Origin: Acidaminococcus massiliensis
GTDB taxonomy: Bacteria > Bacillota > Negativicutes > Acidaminococcales > Acidaminococcaceae
Assembly: GCF_900095825.1 (NCBI RefSeq)
Contig: NZ_LT608315.1
Location: forward strand, 1,724,311-1,788,310
Reading direction: 5' to 3'
Length of the DNA: 64,000 nt
Part shown: positions 1 to 9,105 of the stretch, piece after piece
Position numbering within the stretch: the first letter of the stretch is position 1
Layout: every line of letters begins with the position of its first letter
Program-made: the position numbers and the translations under genes
The notes under the pieces: generated by a model
Databases searched by the model: none
What the model was told of the DNA's origin: nothing
Seen by the model: the letters and a program-made list of their open reading frames with translations, nothing else

Positions 1-947
1 GCCGATGGAACCTTTTTTCACCCGTTCAGGAGGATTGACCGAAACCACCGGAGAGGCCTCGGAAAGGCCGTATCCTTCGATGATGGGCTGGTGGTACTTG
101 GCTTCAAAAGCTTCCAGGACGGAAAGGGGCATGGCCGTGCCGCCCAGGATGGTATATCGGACGGCAGCCAGGTCTTCCGGGCTTCCCCGGCGGATCAGCA
201 GGGAACAGAGGGAAGGGACCAGATACAGGACCGTAAGCCGCTGCTGCCGGATAAAGTGGACGATGTCTTTCAAATTCACACTGTCGTAGAGAAAAATGGA
301 AGCTCCAGCCAGCAGAGGATTCATCAGGGCGGTGATCAGGCAGAAGCAGTGGTACAGGGGCAGGACTCCCAGGACCCGGTCTTCTGCCGTGATGTGGAGC
401 ACATCCTGGACCTGACGGGCATTGCAGGTCACATTGCCATGGGAAAGCAGGGCTCCTTTGGGAGCACCGGTGGTGCCGGAAGTATAGATGATCACAAAGG
501 GTTCCCGGTCTGTAAAGGAGGGGGGCAGGGCCGGAGCCTCGGGCACCTCTTCCTGCAGATATCCATCCATCGGCAGCTGCAGGATTTTTCCGTCCAGGTC
601 CGCTGTGGCCGGCTGGGCCTTCCAGTCAAAAGACCTTCCAGTCAGCAGGACAGGAGACGGGTGCCGGAATCCCGGAGGATGTATCCCACCTCCCGCTGGC
701 TCAGCTGGCTGTTCACCGGCACGGCAATGGCCCCCAGGGAAGCAATGGCCAGATAAGCCACAATGTAATGGACGGTTTTCCGGGAAAACAGGGCCACCGG
801 GGTCTGCTGTCGGACTCCTTGGACATAGAGAGCATTCCGGCAGCGCCGGACCAGGTCCCGGAGTTCCCGGTAGGTATAAGAACGGCCCTGGTCGCAGACG
901 GCCAGGCGGTCTGGATTTCCAAAAGACAAAAGTTCGTGGACAAGCAT
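1..947 (-). pseudogene. AMP-binding acyl-CoA synthetase, partial and frameshifted
   Basis: N-terminal part of an adenylate-forming acyl-CoA synthetase/ligase; the 3' end lies outside the window. An ATG at 947 has AGGAG at 957-961. The first frame reads to a stop near 642 and contains the YTYREL and GAIAVPVNSQL signatures of the AMP-binding fold. The P-loop motif YTSGTTGAPKGALLSHGN then appears near 430-486 in another frame, followed by the LPLYHCFC and YGLSEASPVV signatures. The coding frame moves by one missing base around 641-660, so the gene is either inactive or holds a sequencing error. The substrate cannot be told from this fragment. No partner genes are visible. Confidence 0.85.
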
Positions 948-1003
948 GGAAAAAGCTCCTTTGTTAGATTTCACCTTCTATTGTACCGTGAAATGGGGGA
1001 ATA

Positions 1004-1028
1004 GGGAAGAGTGGAGAGCGAAGAGCAG
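1004..1028. repeat. Degenerate GAAGAGTG purine-rich repeat
   Basis: A short array of degenerate GAAGAGTG/GAGAGCG units. The same style of repeat occurs at 7395-7419, 20634-20663 and 52588-52625, always between genes. The function is unknown. Confidence 0.45.
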
Positions 1029-1071
1029 CCTGTCCATCTCGGCATTCCATTTTGATTTTTTACCAAGGAAG

Positions 1072-1175
1072 CCTGGTTCGGGGACAACGGCAGCTACACC
1101 GATGTAGTGGCCCGGTACAACCGGGACGACGCCCATGTAAGCACCTACGGAGGCTATCCGGACCGGCTGGGCTGG
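1072..1175 (+). pseudogene. Relic of a second autotransporter beta-domain
   Basis: About 100 bases here are nearly identical to 6822-6925 inside the beta-barrel of the downstream autotransporter: the coding for WFGDNGSYTDVVARYNRDD and the following YGGYPDR differs by only a few bases. Similarity fades after about 1165 and is untraceable past about 1205. There is no start codon, no flanking barrel sequence and no usable frame. It is best read as the leftover of a duplicated or recombined autotransporter gene, or of a gene-conversion cassette. It lies in the 975-1545 gap between the acyl-CoA synthetase and the autotransporter. Confidence 0.8.
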
Positions 1176-1340
1176 CATCCATCATCTCACGCCGCAGGAC
1201 GTGGAGCCTTTATTGTAAGAAAACGGAACAATATAAACAAAAGTGATGCATCATTCTTTTTCTTTTTTACATCTCGATCCTTTTCCAACGGTAAACTGTC
1301 TTTTCAACATCTGTTTTATATAATGAAAACACAATACAAA

Positions 1341-1359
1341 TAGAATAATAATCATTATA
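1341..1359. promoter_or_regulatory. Candidate Fur box
   Basis: The 19 bases match the classical Fur consensus GATAATGATAATCATTATC at 15 positions, including an unbroken TAATCATTAT run. The site ends five bases before the -35 box at 1365. Local AT-richness raises the chance of a fortuitous match. Confidence 0.5.
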
Positions 1360-1364
1360 TTTCG

Positions 1365-1393
1365 TTGCAATATAAATAAAATTGCTTTATAAT
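1365..1393 (+). promoter_or_regulatory. Sigma-70-type promoter
   Basis: TTGCAA at 1365-1370, a 17-base spacer and TATAAT at 1388-1393 predict a start near 1400. The transcript would meet a terminator about 100 bases later, before the autotransporter ribosome-binding site. Confidence 0.6.
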
Positions 1394-1399
1394 ATTTTG

Positions 1400-1502
1400 T
1401 GCAGTAGGACGATATTCTTCCAATGCATCAATCTGTACAAGTAGACTCCCATACTATTTCTTATAGAATCTGCAAAAAGAAGCCGCTTTAGGCTTCTTTT
1501 TT
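1400..1502 (+). ncRNA. Candidate ~100-nt small RNA or attenuated leader
   Basis: The interval between the promoter at 1365-1393 and the terminator at 1474-1502 has no convincing reading frame; the only ATG, at about 1423, opens 22 codons without a ribosome-binding site. With the Fur-like site upstream it could be an iron-responsive small RNA. The alternative is an attenuated 5' leader of the autotransporter, whose ribosome-binding site starts 25 bases after the terminator. This is positional inference only. Confidence 0.35.
1474..1502 (+). terminator. Intrinsic terminator
   Basis: Stem AAAAGAAGCC / GGCTTCTTTT with a six-base loop, running into a U tract. It lies just upstream of the autotransporter start. 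Confidence 0.75.
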
Positions 1503-1545
1503 GTGCTTGGAGGTTTTGCCGGTAGTGGAGAAAGGAAGTTTTTGC

Positions 1546-2871
1546 ATGAAAAAGAATCTTATGAACCATCATCTGGTGCTGGGGGTGCTTGGGACCCTGC
1601 TGGCCGGAGGAACCCTGTGCCCGTCTGTGTATGGGGCGGAACGGACACTGCCTTTGACGGTCACCGGGAAAAATCAGGCCGTAACGGATGATTTCAATGT
1701 GACGGTAACCGATGGCCTCCATGATGCAGCTCTGGATATCCCGGCATCTGCCAGTGGCACCGGTGGGGTCATCCAGGTGGGATCGGGCCGGATCGTGGGG
1801 GATTTTACCCAACCGGCTGACGAAGAAATCATGGAAGCCAATGGGGTGTACATCCATGGGGATTATACGGGAACGGTGCAGTTTGCCGACGGCCTCCAGG
1901 TATCCACTACGGCAGCTGGCAGGAATTTCAACGCAGATGGCATTTATCTTACCGGGGTGGAGGACTCCTATGACAGCCAGGGAAACATTACCCTGGAAAA
2001 GACTGCGAAAGTCAATGCCGCCTATGAGAAAAACGGCCGGATAGCAGATGCCTACGGAATCGTGGGAAAGGATACCACCCTGACCCTGGTGAGCAATCCC
2101 GTACAGGGAAAATTCCTCGATTTGGCCGGGTTGGAATCCCATTTTGCCCATATGGAAGCAGGCGACGGCCTGAACATTTCCGTAACCTCCGGACCGGCTG
2201 CCCAAATGTACGCTATGGCTGTGGATGCCATGTTTTATGGAAAAATAAAGCTGGGGAACCAGAATACCTTTACCGTTTCTGCTGTGGCTGACGATTCTAC
2301 GACAGATGCCCAGATCGATGCCATTTACAGCAGCCATGACCATCCCTATGATGAACCGGAACAGGGGATCGCCCGGCAGCGGGTGGAAGCAGGGGACGAC
2401 ACCACCCTGAATGCGACCCTGACCAGCAGCCGCAGCAATCAGTCCACCATCCAGGTCCATGGAGCTTTTCTGGATCAGACGGATTTTTCCTTTGGAGACC
2501 GGCTGACGATCAACACCCAAATGACCGGAAGCGGGAAAATGGGAGATGGAACGGACAGTGTGGCTTCTGGTATGGTGGTATGGACTTCCCAGGGAACCAT
2601 CGGCGATGATTTCAGGGATACGGTGACCTTTTCTGATGGGGCTGTGAACCGGGTCCAGGGGGTAAAGGTCAATGGCTTGGACAGCGAATCGGACCTGTCC
2701 CAGGGAACCTCCCTGGCTATCGGAAAGAACAGCCGGGTGCAGCTGGATCTGTCCCGGGGCACCCTGGAAAAAGGGATAATGGGCTATCAGGTGGTGGATG
2801 GAGCCGCACTTCGGCTGGATAACCAGGCTGAGGTAGACCAACTATATAAAGTCAAGCCAATTTTAAAATAA
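1546..2871 (+). pseudogene. Autotransporter, N-terminal half (interrupted by IS)
   Basis: 5' part of a type Va-like autotransporter. The ATG at 1546 follows GGAGAAAGGA at 1527-1536. Residues 1-29 form a signal peptide with a charged MKKN start, a hydrophobic core and cleavage after PSVYG. The passenger is rich in short beta-strand repeats with D-T-L-T and G-N-Q type turns, as in parallel beta-helix autotransporters. True gene sequence ends at 2836; the remaining codons to 2871 belong to the IS110-family element and stop the frame. Joining 2836 to 4359 restores one continuous frame of 1442 residues. The truncated product would be secreted to the periplasm without a barrel, so it is presumably non-functional unless the element excises. 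Confidence 0.85.
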
Positions 2872-2940
2872 ATTTCAGTTGCTATGGATCTTGGCAAAAG
2901 GGCGCACTTACCCAAGCCCCCTCTTGTGGGCTTAAAAAAA

Positions 2941-4110
2941 TCAGGCTAAATAAGGGCAGCCACTAATACCCAGCCGGTAAATCAATCGGATCAGTTTCTT
3001 GGCTACATGGGACAAAGCGATTTTGTAAGGCTTGTGTTCTGACAGTTTCTTTTCAAGGTATTCTTTGAATCTCGGTACGTTCTGTGCAACCAGGCGGGCG
3101 GCAAGGTACAGTGTCTTTCGCAGATAGGGGGATCCTCTTTTTTCCATCTTGTTATGCTTCGAATGGTAGTCTCCAGAGTCATGTTTGGAAGGTGACATCC
3201 CTGCGTAAGCCAGGAGCTTGTCGACATCCGGAAAACGCTTGAAATCACCAACTTCGCCCAGAATGCTGGCACAAAGGGTATAACCGATCCCTGGTATGTC
3301 AATAATCGAAGATTCTTCCTGGTCCACCATTTCCTTAAGCTTCTCATCGATTTCAACGATATGCTGCTTCAACACTTCAATATCCGTAATGGTATGGACG
3401 AGTTCCATAGAAGCCGAAAGCGAGACTTTACCGATAGAACGGCATGCTGCCTGGTGGATTTCCAAAGCCTTGCTTTTGTCAAATCTCCCCTGTGAGGCAT
3501 CACTTAACAGGCGCGTCAGCCGCTTCATGCTGCAATGAGCAATCTGTTCATGGCCAGGATAGGCTTTTAGAAGCGCATAGATTGAAGCAAGATGGATGGA
3601 AGATGTCAGCCCTTCCAGCTCTGGGAATAAAATCGTAACCAGACGGGAAACTGATATCTTTAGCTTGGAACACTTCTGCATGGTTTGAGATCTGTAACGA
3701 GAGAGTGATTTCATTTCCTCGTTATGGTACAATGAAGAAGAGTAGGTTTGGGAACCTTTCCCTGACACAATCATCTGTGCAATAGCGCAGGCATCGACTT
3801 TATCAGTCTTGGTCTTACGCAGGCTGAATCCTTGCTTGTATCTATTCGTGAGAAGCGGATTGAAAGTGAGCAGTGGAAGGTCATGTTCTGAGATGAAATG
3901 GGCGAGATTCGAGGAATAGTGACCGGTTGCTTCCAATCCTACTCTTATTTTATCTTTTGGAATGCCCAGTTCAGAAATCTTGGAAAGGAGCATGTCAAAG
4001 CCTTCCCGTGAATTGGGAAATGTAAAAGATTCAACTGTTTTCAATGCATCCGAGTCAATGATACAGCAGTCATGTTTCCGCTTTGCAACGTCAATTCCGA
4101 CACAAAGCAT
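2941..4110 (-). CDS. IS110-family transposase (DEDD recombinase)
   Basis: A 389-residue serine/DEDD recombinase that moves the host element under bridge-RNA guidance in characterised relatives. The ATG at 4110 is preceded by GGAGG at 4120-4124; a longer in-frame opening to 4344 lacks a ribosome-binding site and crosses the non-coding end. The N-terminal RuvC-like domain shows D7 (GIDVAK), E60 (GLEATG), D103 and D106 (TDKVDA). The C-terminal Transposase_20 domain shows DIPGIGYTLCASILGE and AYAGMSPSKHDSG with the likely catalytic S312, then EKRGSPYLRKTL. Length and all key residues are normal, so the element looks active. Confidence 0.95.
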   Translation of the reverse strand: MLCVGIDVAKRKHDCCIIDSDALKTVESFTFPNSREGFDMLLSKISELGIPKDKIRVGLEATGHYSSNLAHFISEHDLPLLTFNPLLTNRYKQGFSLRKTKTDKVDACAIAQMIVSGKGSQTYSSSLYHNEEMKSLSRYRSQTMQKCSKLKISVSRLVTILFPELEGLTSSIHLASIYALLKAYPGHEQIAHCSMKRLTRLLSDASQGRFDKSKALEIHQAACRSIGKVSLSASMELVHTITDIEVLKQHIVEIDEKLKEMVDQEESSIIDIPGIGYTLCASILGEVGDFKRFPDVDKLLAYAGMSPSKHDSGDYHSKHNKMEKRGSPYLRKTLYLAARLVAQNVPRFKEYLEKKLSEHKPYKIALSHVAKKLIRLIYRLGISGCPYLA

Positions 4111-4350
4111 AAAAATCAACCTCCTTTTTTTGAATTGGCAGCTGTGCATCAAAGCCACAGAGACTTCATCATAATGTATCCTCGCTAGATATGAACCGTC
4201 GAGCGGTATCCAACTCATTAACAAATTGAATGAATTCTGTGGTCGGACTCTACAAAAACCGTCAAGCGGTAGGGGCGCGCAACCGATCCACAGCTCCATT
4301 CTAATCGTACCGTAATTCACTATAAAAGGGAATATCTGGTACAACTCTAT
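4111..4350 (-). ncRNA. Candidate bridge RNA of the IS110 element
   Basis: Non-coding end upstream of the transposase. It holds two copies of a small hairpin, ACCGTCGAGCGGT (4195-4207) and ACCGTCAAGCGGT (4258-4270), spaced like the two loops of the IS621 bridge RNA. Beside the transcript-first hairpin lies GGTAGGGG (4268-4275), matching the reconstructed target GGTAGGGG at the insertion point. Beside the second lies CCAACT (4210-4215), matching the element end at 2838-2843. The order (target loop, then donor loop, then transposase) is that of IS621. Exact RNA ends are unknown, and the guide matches are short. Confidence 0.5.
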
Positions 4351-4358
4351 TATACGAG

Positions 4359-7300
4359 GGGTGTCCCTGAAGGATTCTCAAATTGCCGGGGAAGCAGAAG
4401 GAATGAATGTGTTCGATTCTGCCAGCCTGGAAGCGGGAGACAATGCTGCCATCAGCCTGCAGATGGAAAATTCCCAGGTAAAGGAAGCGGATGGACTCCG
4501 GGTCTCCAGTCTCGGAACCCTTGGGTTGGGGAAGTATGCATCTGTTGCTCTCCAGATGGAAAATTCACCGGTGGATACGGTGATGGGAATCAATGTTGAC
4601 CGTGCCAAAGCCACCCTGGGGGATCATGCTTCCCTCAGCATTGCAGCCGATGAAAACTCTGCTGCAGCTGAGGGGCAGGGAATCTGGGGAATCAATGCCT
4701 CCGATGCCGGGACCCTTGAAGTGGGAAATGGATACCGGGGTGATATAAAGATTGCCAAAAATCCTGTGGGCGTGGAACTGGTCAATGCCAGTGAAGGGAG
4801 CCGGATCACCATGGGCAGCGATGCCAGGGAAACCCTCCAGGTGGCGGATTCCCAAGGCGGGGTCCTGGGACGGGATGTGATCGGACAGAGCACTCTCACG
4901 GTGGGAGACCGGAGCCATTTGACCCTGCAAGTTTATGGGGAAGGAAATATGAGCCGGAGAGCTGTGACCGGGACCGCAATCAATGGTCAAAGTACGGTGG
5001 TCCTGGGGAACCAGGGAAGCCAGGACCTGGTGCTGGAAGGTGTTGCTGCACGGGTATTCGCCAACCAGGTAAGGGGGCAGTCCACCCTGACCGTGGGCAA
5101 TGGACACCGGAACACCATCCGGATCCATGGGACGGCCGGCGGAGCCTATGCCAATTACTTGTATGCCCAGGATGGCACTTCCCAAATGACCCTGGGGGAT
5201 GGAGGAGTGGAATCCCTTTCTCTGGAGGGGACTGCCGGTTCTCTGGTGGGGAATTCTGCAGTGAATTCCAGCCTGACCGTGGGCAATGGACATACGGCCA
5301 TCCTTACTGTAACCGGAAAAGATTCTGCTGCTTCCACCATTGCAGGAGATGAACTAGCGGTTGCCCCTGCTGCCGGAATCAACCTGAAAACGGGCAGCGG
5401 GTATGCCACCATCATCCGGGCAGAAGGAAACAATGGCAATGTGAACGGGATGTTCGCCGTCAGCGGAGCTAGGGCCCAGGTGGGGGACGGTGCTGTCATC
5501 GATATCCAAGACCGGTATACGGGGAAACAACAGAATGCTGTCCTGTTCGGCATCCGGAATCAGAATGCAGAGGTCAGTTATGGAAGCCATTTGAGAGAGA
5601 CCCTGGCCGGGGAGAATGTTGGAGGTGCCTATGGCATCGTCAGTACCGGAGCCCAGGGAAGGACCCAGGTGGGAAACGATGCCCTGCTGCAGGTGGATGC
5701 TTCTGCCAAGAACACCTTTGGTGTCTATGCGCAGGCCGGCGGTCAAGTGGATTTTGCCGGCAGTGCCGCCATCCAGATGGGACAGGATCAGGATGCCATC
5801 TACAGCACCGGTGAAGGCAGCTCCGTCAGCGCCCTGGGAGCTGGCCGGAAGGTGATCCTGGGAGATTTGGAAGCGGCGGACAAAGGGTCCATCCGGCTGA
5901 ACCTGAACACAGGGGATTCCCTGTTCCGGGGAAAATCCACGGTAAAGGGATTTGAGGCCAACAAAGAGAATGTCCATGGCCCTGTGGCTGCAGCCGCTGA
6001 TGCTTCGGCTCCTGGTGTGACGGAGCTGACCCTGGCCAACGGCGCCCGGTGGGACATGACGGACAGCAGCCAGGTGACGGGGCTGGATCATGCCAACGGC
6101 GGCCTGGTGAACATGCAGTACAATCCGGAATACCAGCGGCTGGATGTGGGCACGTACAGCGGCCAGGACGGGATCTTCCGGATGAAGACCGACCTGGATA
6201 GTGAAACCAGCGGGGACAAAGTATATATGACCGGTGCGGCGGCCGGTTCCCATGGATTGGTCCAGGTCCACGACGAAAGTTTCCTTTTGGGGAAGGAAGT
6301 CACCGGGACCAAGCATCTGCTGCTGATCACCGATGACAGCAAAAAGGCTTCCTTCAGCGGCCTTTCCCTGGACGAAGGGGGCCTGTGGGATGTGACTCCC
6401 ACCATCCAAAACGGCCAGGTTGTCCATGATGTGATGGGGGTGGCGGACGCCAATGACCAGCAATGGTATCTGACCAAACTGACCAAAACCATCAACCGGG
6501 ACACCCGGCCCCTCATTGCCGCAGCGGACAGCCAGTACGGCCTGTACCGGGAAAGCCTGGATACCCTCCGGCAGCGGATGGGGGACCTGCGGTTCTTAAA
6601 GAAAAAGGACCGGGCCGCCGGCCTGTGGGCCCGGATGCGGGACGGGGAATTCAGCGGGGCGGACAGCCTGGATACCCGGTACCACAGCTTCCAATTGGGC
6701 TATGACCAGGCGGCCAACCCCAAGACCGTGTACGGGGTGCTGGCGGAACGGGGCATCGCCTCCCCCAGCTATGCCTACGGGTCCGGGAAGGACCACAGCC
6801 TGGCCGGGGCCCTGTACGGCACCTGGTTCGGGGACAACGGCAGCTACACCGATGTGGTGGCCCGGTACAACCGGGACGACGCCCATGTAAGCACTTACGG
6901 GGGCTATCCGGACCGGGCGGACTGGCGGAGCCATGACATCAGCGCCAGTGTGGAATACGGCCGGACCATCCCTGTTTCGGACAACGGGTATTTTGTGGAA
7001 CCCCAGGCCCAGTTCCAGATGGGGCAACTGGGCAGCTATCATGCGGTCACCCTTCGGGGAAAGACCGTCCAGGCAGATGGGTACGACAGCGCCATCGGAC
7101 GGATCGGATTCGTGGCCGGCCGCCGGGGAAAGGATGCCCGCCATCCTTTTGACTGGTACATCAAAGGGAGCCTGCTCCACGAATTCGGAGGCAGCCGGGC
7201 CCTCCGGTTCACGGCTCCTGACGGAGAGAGCCTGGATACCCATCTGGACAGCCAGGGCACCTGGTGCACCCTGGGCCTGGGAGGCACTTACCGGACCAGC

Positions 7301-7396
7301 CACCGGACTTATCTCTACGGAGACGTGGAACGGAGCTTCGGCGGAGATCTGCAGAAAAAGTGGCAGGTGAATGTGGGGGTACAGTATCAGTTCTGA
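4359..7396 (+). pseudogene. Autotransporter, C-terminal half with beta-barrel
   Basis: 3' part of the interrupted autotransporter. It resumes the passenger with repeats such as LTVGNGH and LGDGG through about residue 700 of this fragment. It ends in a roughly 270-residue autotransporter beta-barrel starting near the LWARMRDGEFSG motif. The final residues NVGVQYQF end in Phe, the signal read by the BAM complex. Without the first half there is no signal peptide; a GTG at 4361 could open the frame but has no strong ribosome-binding site. Part of the barrel coding (6822-6925) recurs as a relic at 1072-1175. The terminator at 7429-7460 follows. Confidence 0.9.
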
Positions 7397-7419
7397 GTGA
7401 AGAGTGCAGAGTGAAGAGT
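7395..7419. repeat. GAGTGAAGAGTGCAGAGTGAAGAGT-type repeat
   Basis: The repeat begins at the autotransporter stop codon and runs towards the terminator. It is built of GAGTGAA and AGAGTG units. Similar arrays lie at 1004-1028, 20634-20663 and 52588-52625. Confidence 0.55.
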
Positions 7420-7428
7420 CTAGTGACC

Positions 7429-7460
7429 AAAGGGGCTGTTGCGCTTGCAGCAGCCCCTTT
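7429..7460. terminator. Terminator of the shared GGGGCTGTTGC family
   Basis: Stem AAAGGGGCTGTTGC / GCAGCAGCCCCTTT closes the autotransporter unit. It belongs to the eight-member family of hairpins in this window. The TTGCGC in its loop side may double as the -35 box of the next promoter. Confidence 0.75.
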
Positions 7461-7468
7461 GGTATAAT
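7439..7468 (+). promoter_or_regulatory. Promoter for the two-component operon
   Basis: TATAAT at 7463-7468 with TTGCGC at 7439-7444 (18-base spacer). The -35 box would lie inside the terminator hairpin, so termination and initiation overlap physically. Confidence 0.45.
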
Positions 7469-7517
7469 GAAAAAAAAGTCACAGTTTTCACATATCTTGA
7501 CAGAGGAGGTGGGGACC

Positions 7518-9105
7518 ATGGAAGGACTGGTGCAGGGATTGACAGGTGTCTTTCAAGCCTTGGAACAGCTCTGGTCCATCGTCCCTCTGCCAACTTTGTA
7601 TCTGGCCGCCATGGCCGGGGTGATCCTGTGGGGCGGCTCCCTCCGGGGGCGGATCTTCCAGCTGGGGGCCCGGGAAGCTATGGGATGGGGCATCTGGGTA
7701 TGGCTGGCCTGGCTGGCCATCCGGCTCCTGCGCCTGACCCTGGTCACGGGCTGGGATACCCTCCATCGTCTGCTGTGGTACGGCTTTTATCCCTGTATGG
7801 GACTGCTGATCTTCTTGGTGGTCTGGATCAGCTATGCCAGCAACCGGAGACCGGAAGACGGGATGCTTCCCCGTTGGCTCCAAGGTCTTTTGATCCTGGA
7901 CCTTCTGCTGGCTGGGCTGGTTCTCACCAACGACTGGCACCAGCAGGTTTTCCGGATCTTCCCCAGTCCGGGCCATCACCGGGATGTATATACCTACGGT
8001 TCCGGGTATTTCCTGATCCTGGGCAGTTACCTGGTCCAGCTGCTGCTGGCCAACGGATGGCTGGCATGGAGAGCCTGGAAGGAAAAATTCAGCTTGCTGA
8101 ACCTGTGGGCTCCTTTGACCATCCTCCTGCTTTACGGGGGATATATTGCCGGGTACATCCTGCGGGTTCCCTGCTGTTTTCGAACTGAATTCGTCTTGCG
8201 GACAGCGGTTTTCGGGTTCCTTTGGATGGAATCCCTGCTCCGGTGCCGTCTGCTGCCGGGGAACAGCCAGTATCGGGACTGCTTCCTCCATTCCCGGTTG
8301 GGACTCCATATCCTGGACCGTCAAGGGCGGACGGTGTACCAGTGCCGGCAGCTGGCTGTCCCTCCGGAAGGGGATTGGCAGCGGCGGACCATGCCCATTT
8401 CCGGAGGTCAGGTGGTGTGGTACCAGGATATGGGGGAACTGCGCAGGCAGAAGGAAAAACTGGAACTGACGGTCCAGACCCTACGGCGGGCCTATGCGCT
8501 GAGAAAGAATTGGGAAAAGATCCGCCGGGAACGGATCAACCAGCAGACCCGGCAGCGAATCTATGCAGAGGTGGAAGGCATCCTCCAGAGCAAGGGGCCT
8601 CTTTTCATCCGGTATGCCCGGACCCTGGAACTGGCAAAGCCGGGGGGAGGAAGGCCGGCAGGTAGTGGCCCGGCTGAACGTGCTGGCCTGCTATCTGAAG
8701 AAACAGTGCGTCCTCTTGCTCCGGGGCCGGGAGGACAATTCCCTACCTTCCCGGGAACTGGTGCTGGCCGTGAGGGAACTGTGCCGGTATCTGGAACGGA
8801 CCGGGCTGAAGACCCTGGTTGATGTCCGTCTGGAAGGGCAGCTGCCGGTGGAAACAGCCCTGGGGTTCTTCCAGTTGCTGGAAGAGGCTTCGGAAGAGGC
8901 GGTGCGCCAGAAAGAACAGTCCCAGATCTGCTGTATCAAAGAAAAACAGGGTGGCTGGGAACTGTCCCTGCTCTGGGATCCGCATCCCTGGGTCCGGGAG
9001 TTTGCCGTCCGGAATCAGGCAAAATATGGTCTGGGACTTTCCTGGCTGGAACTGGAGTATGGGAACAGTCTGGTGCTCCGGAGCCAAAGGAGGGACGGAC
9101 CATGA
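7518..9105 (+). pseudogene. Membrane sensor protein of the two-component operon, frameshifted in a G6 tract
   Basis: The ATG at 7518 follows GAGGAGGTGG. The first ~220 residues hold about seven hydrophobic segments, so this resembles a 7TM-type sensory input domain. A soluble region with a coiled-coil-like stretch (RRQKEKLELTVQTLRR) comes next, and then a domain that looks like a degenerate kinase core (YLKKQCVLLLRG...). The frame breaks at a run of six G (8642-8647): the upstream frame runs into unrelated codons to about 8822, while the proper C-terminus continues in the next frame from about 8650 to 9105. Removing one G gives an uninterrupted 528-residue protein that overlaps the kinase start by four bases. 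Phase variation, recent inactivation or a sequencing error are all possible. Confidence 0.7.

Larger units (their letters stand above)
2837..4358 (-). mobile_element. IS110-family insertion sequence (1522 bp)
   Basis: The element carries one transposase gene on the minus strand (2941-4110), 104 bases of non-coding sequence on one side and about 248 on the other. The ends are inferred from the host frame: the dinucleotide AG (CT on the minus strand) is present at both junctions (2835-2836 and 4357-4358). Deleting 2837-4358 restores the autotransporter frame exactly and completes a passenger repeat. A CT core and the absence of a long target duplication fit IS110-group elements such as IS621. 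The long non-coding end upstream of the transposase places it in the IS110 rather than the IS1111 group. Confidence 0.8.

Noticed and set aside
2900-2940. Terminator hairpin AAGCCC...GGGCTT at the IS edge
   Set aside because: For the transposase strand the U tract precedes the hairpin instead of following it, so it is not a standard terminator; it may be a structural end of the element.
4111-4344. Longer transposase N-terminus beginning at 4344
   Set aside because: The added residues have no family similarity and no ribosome-binding site, and they cover the bridge-RNA-like region; the ATG at 4110 has GGAGG at the right distance.
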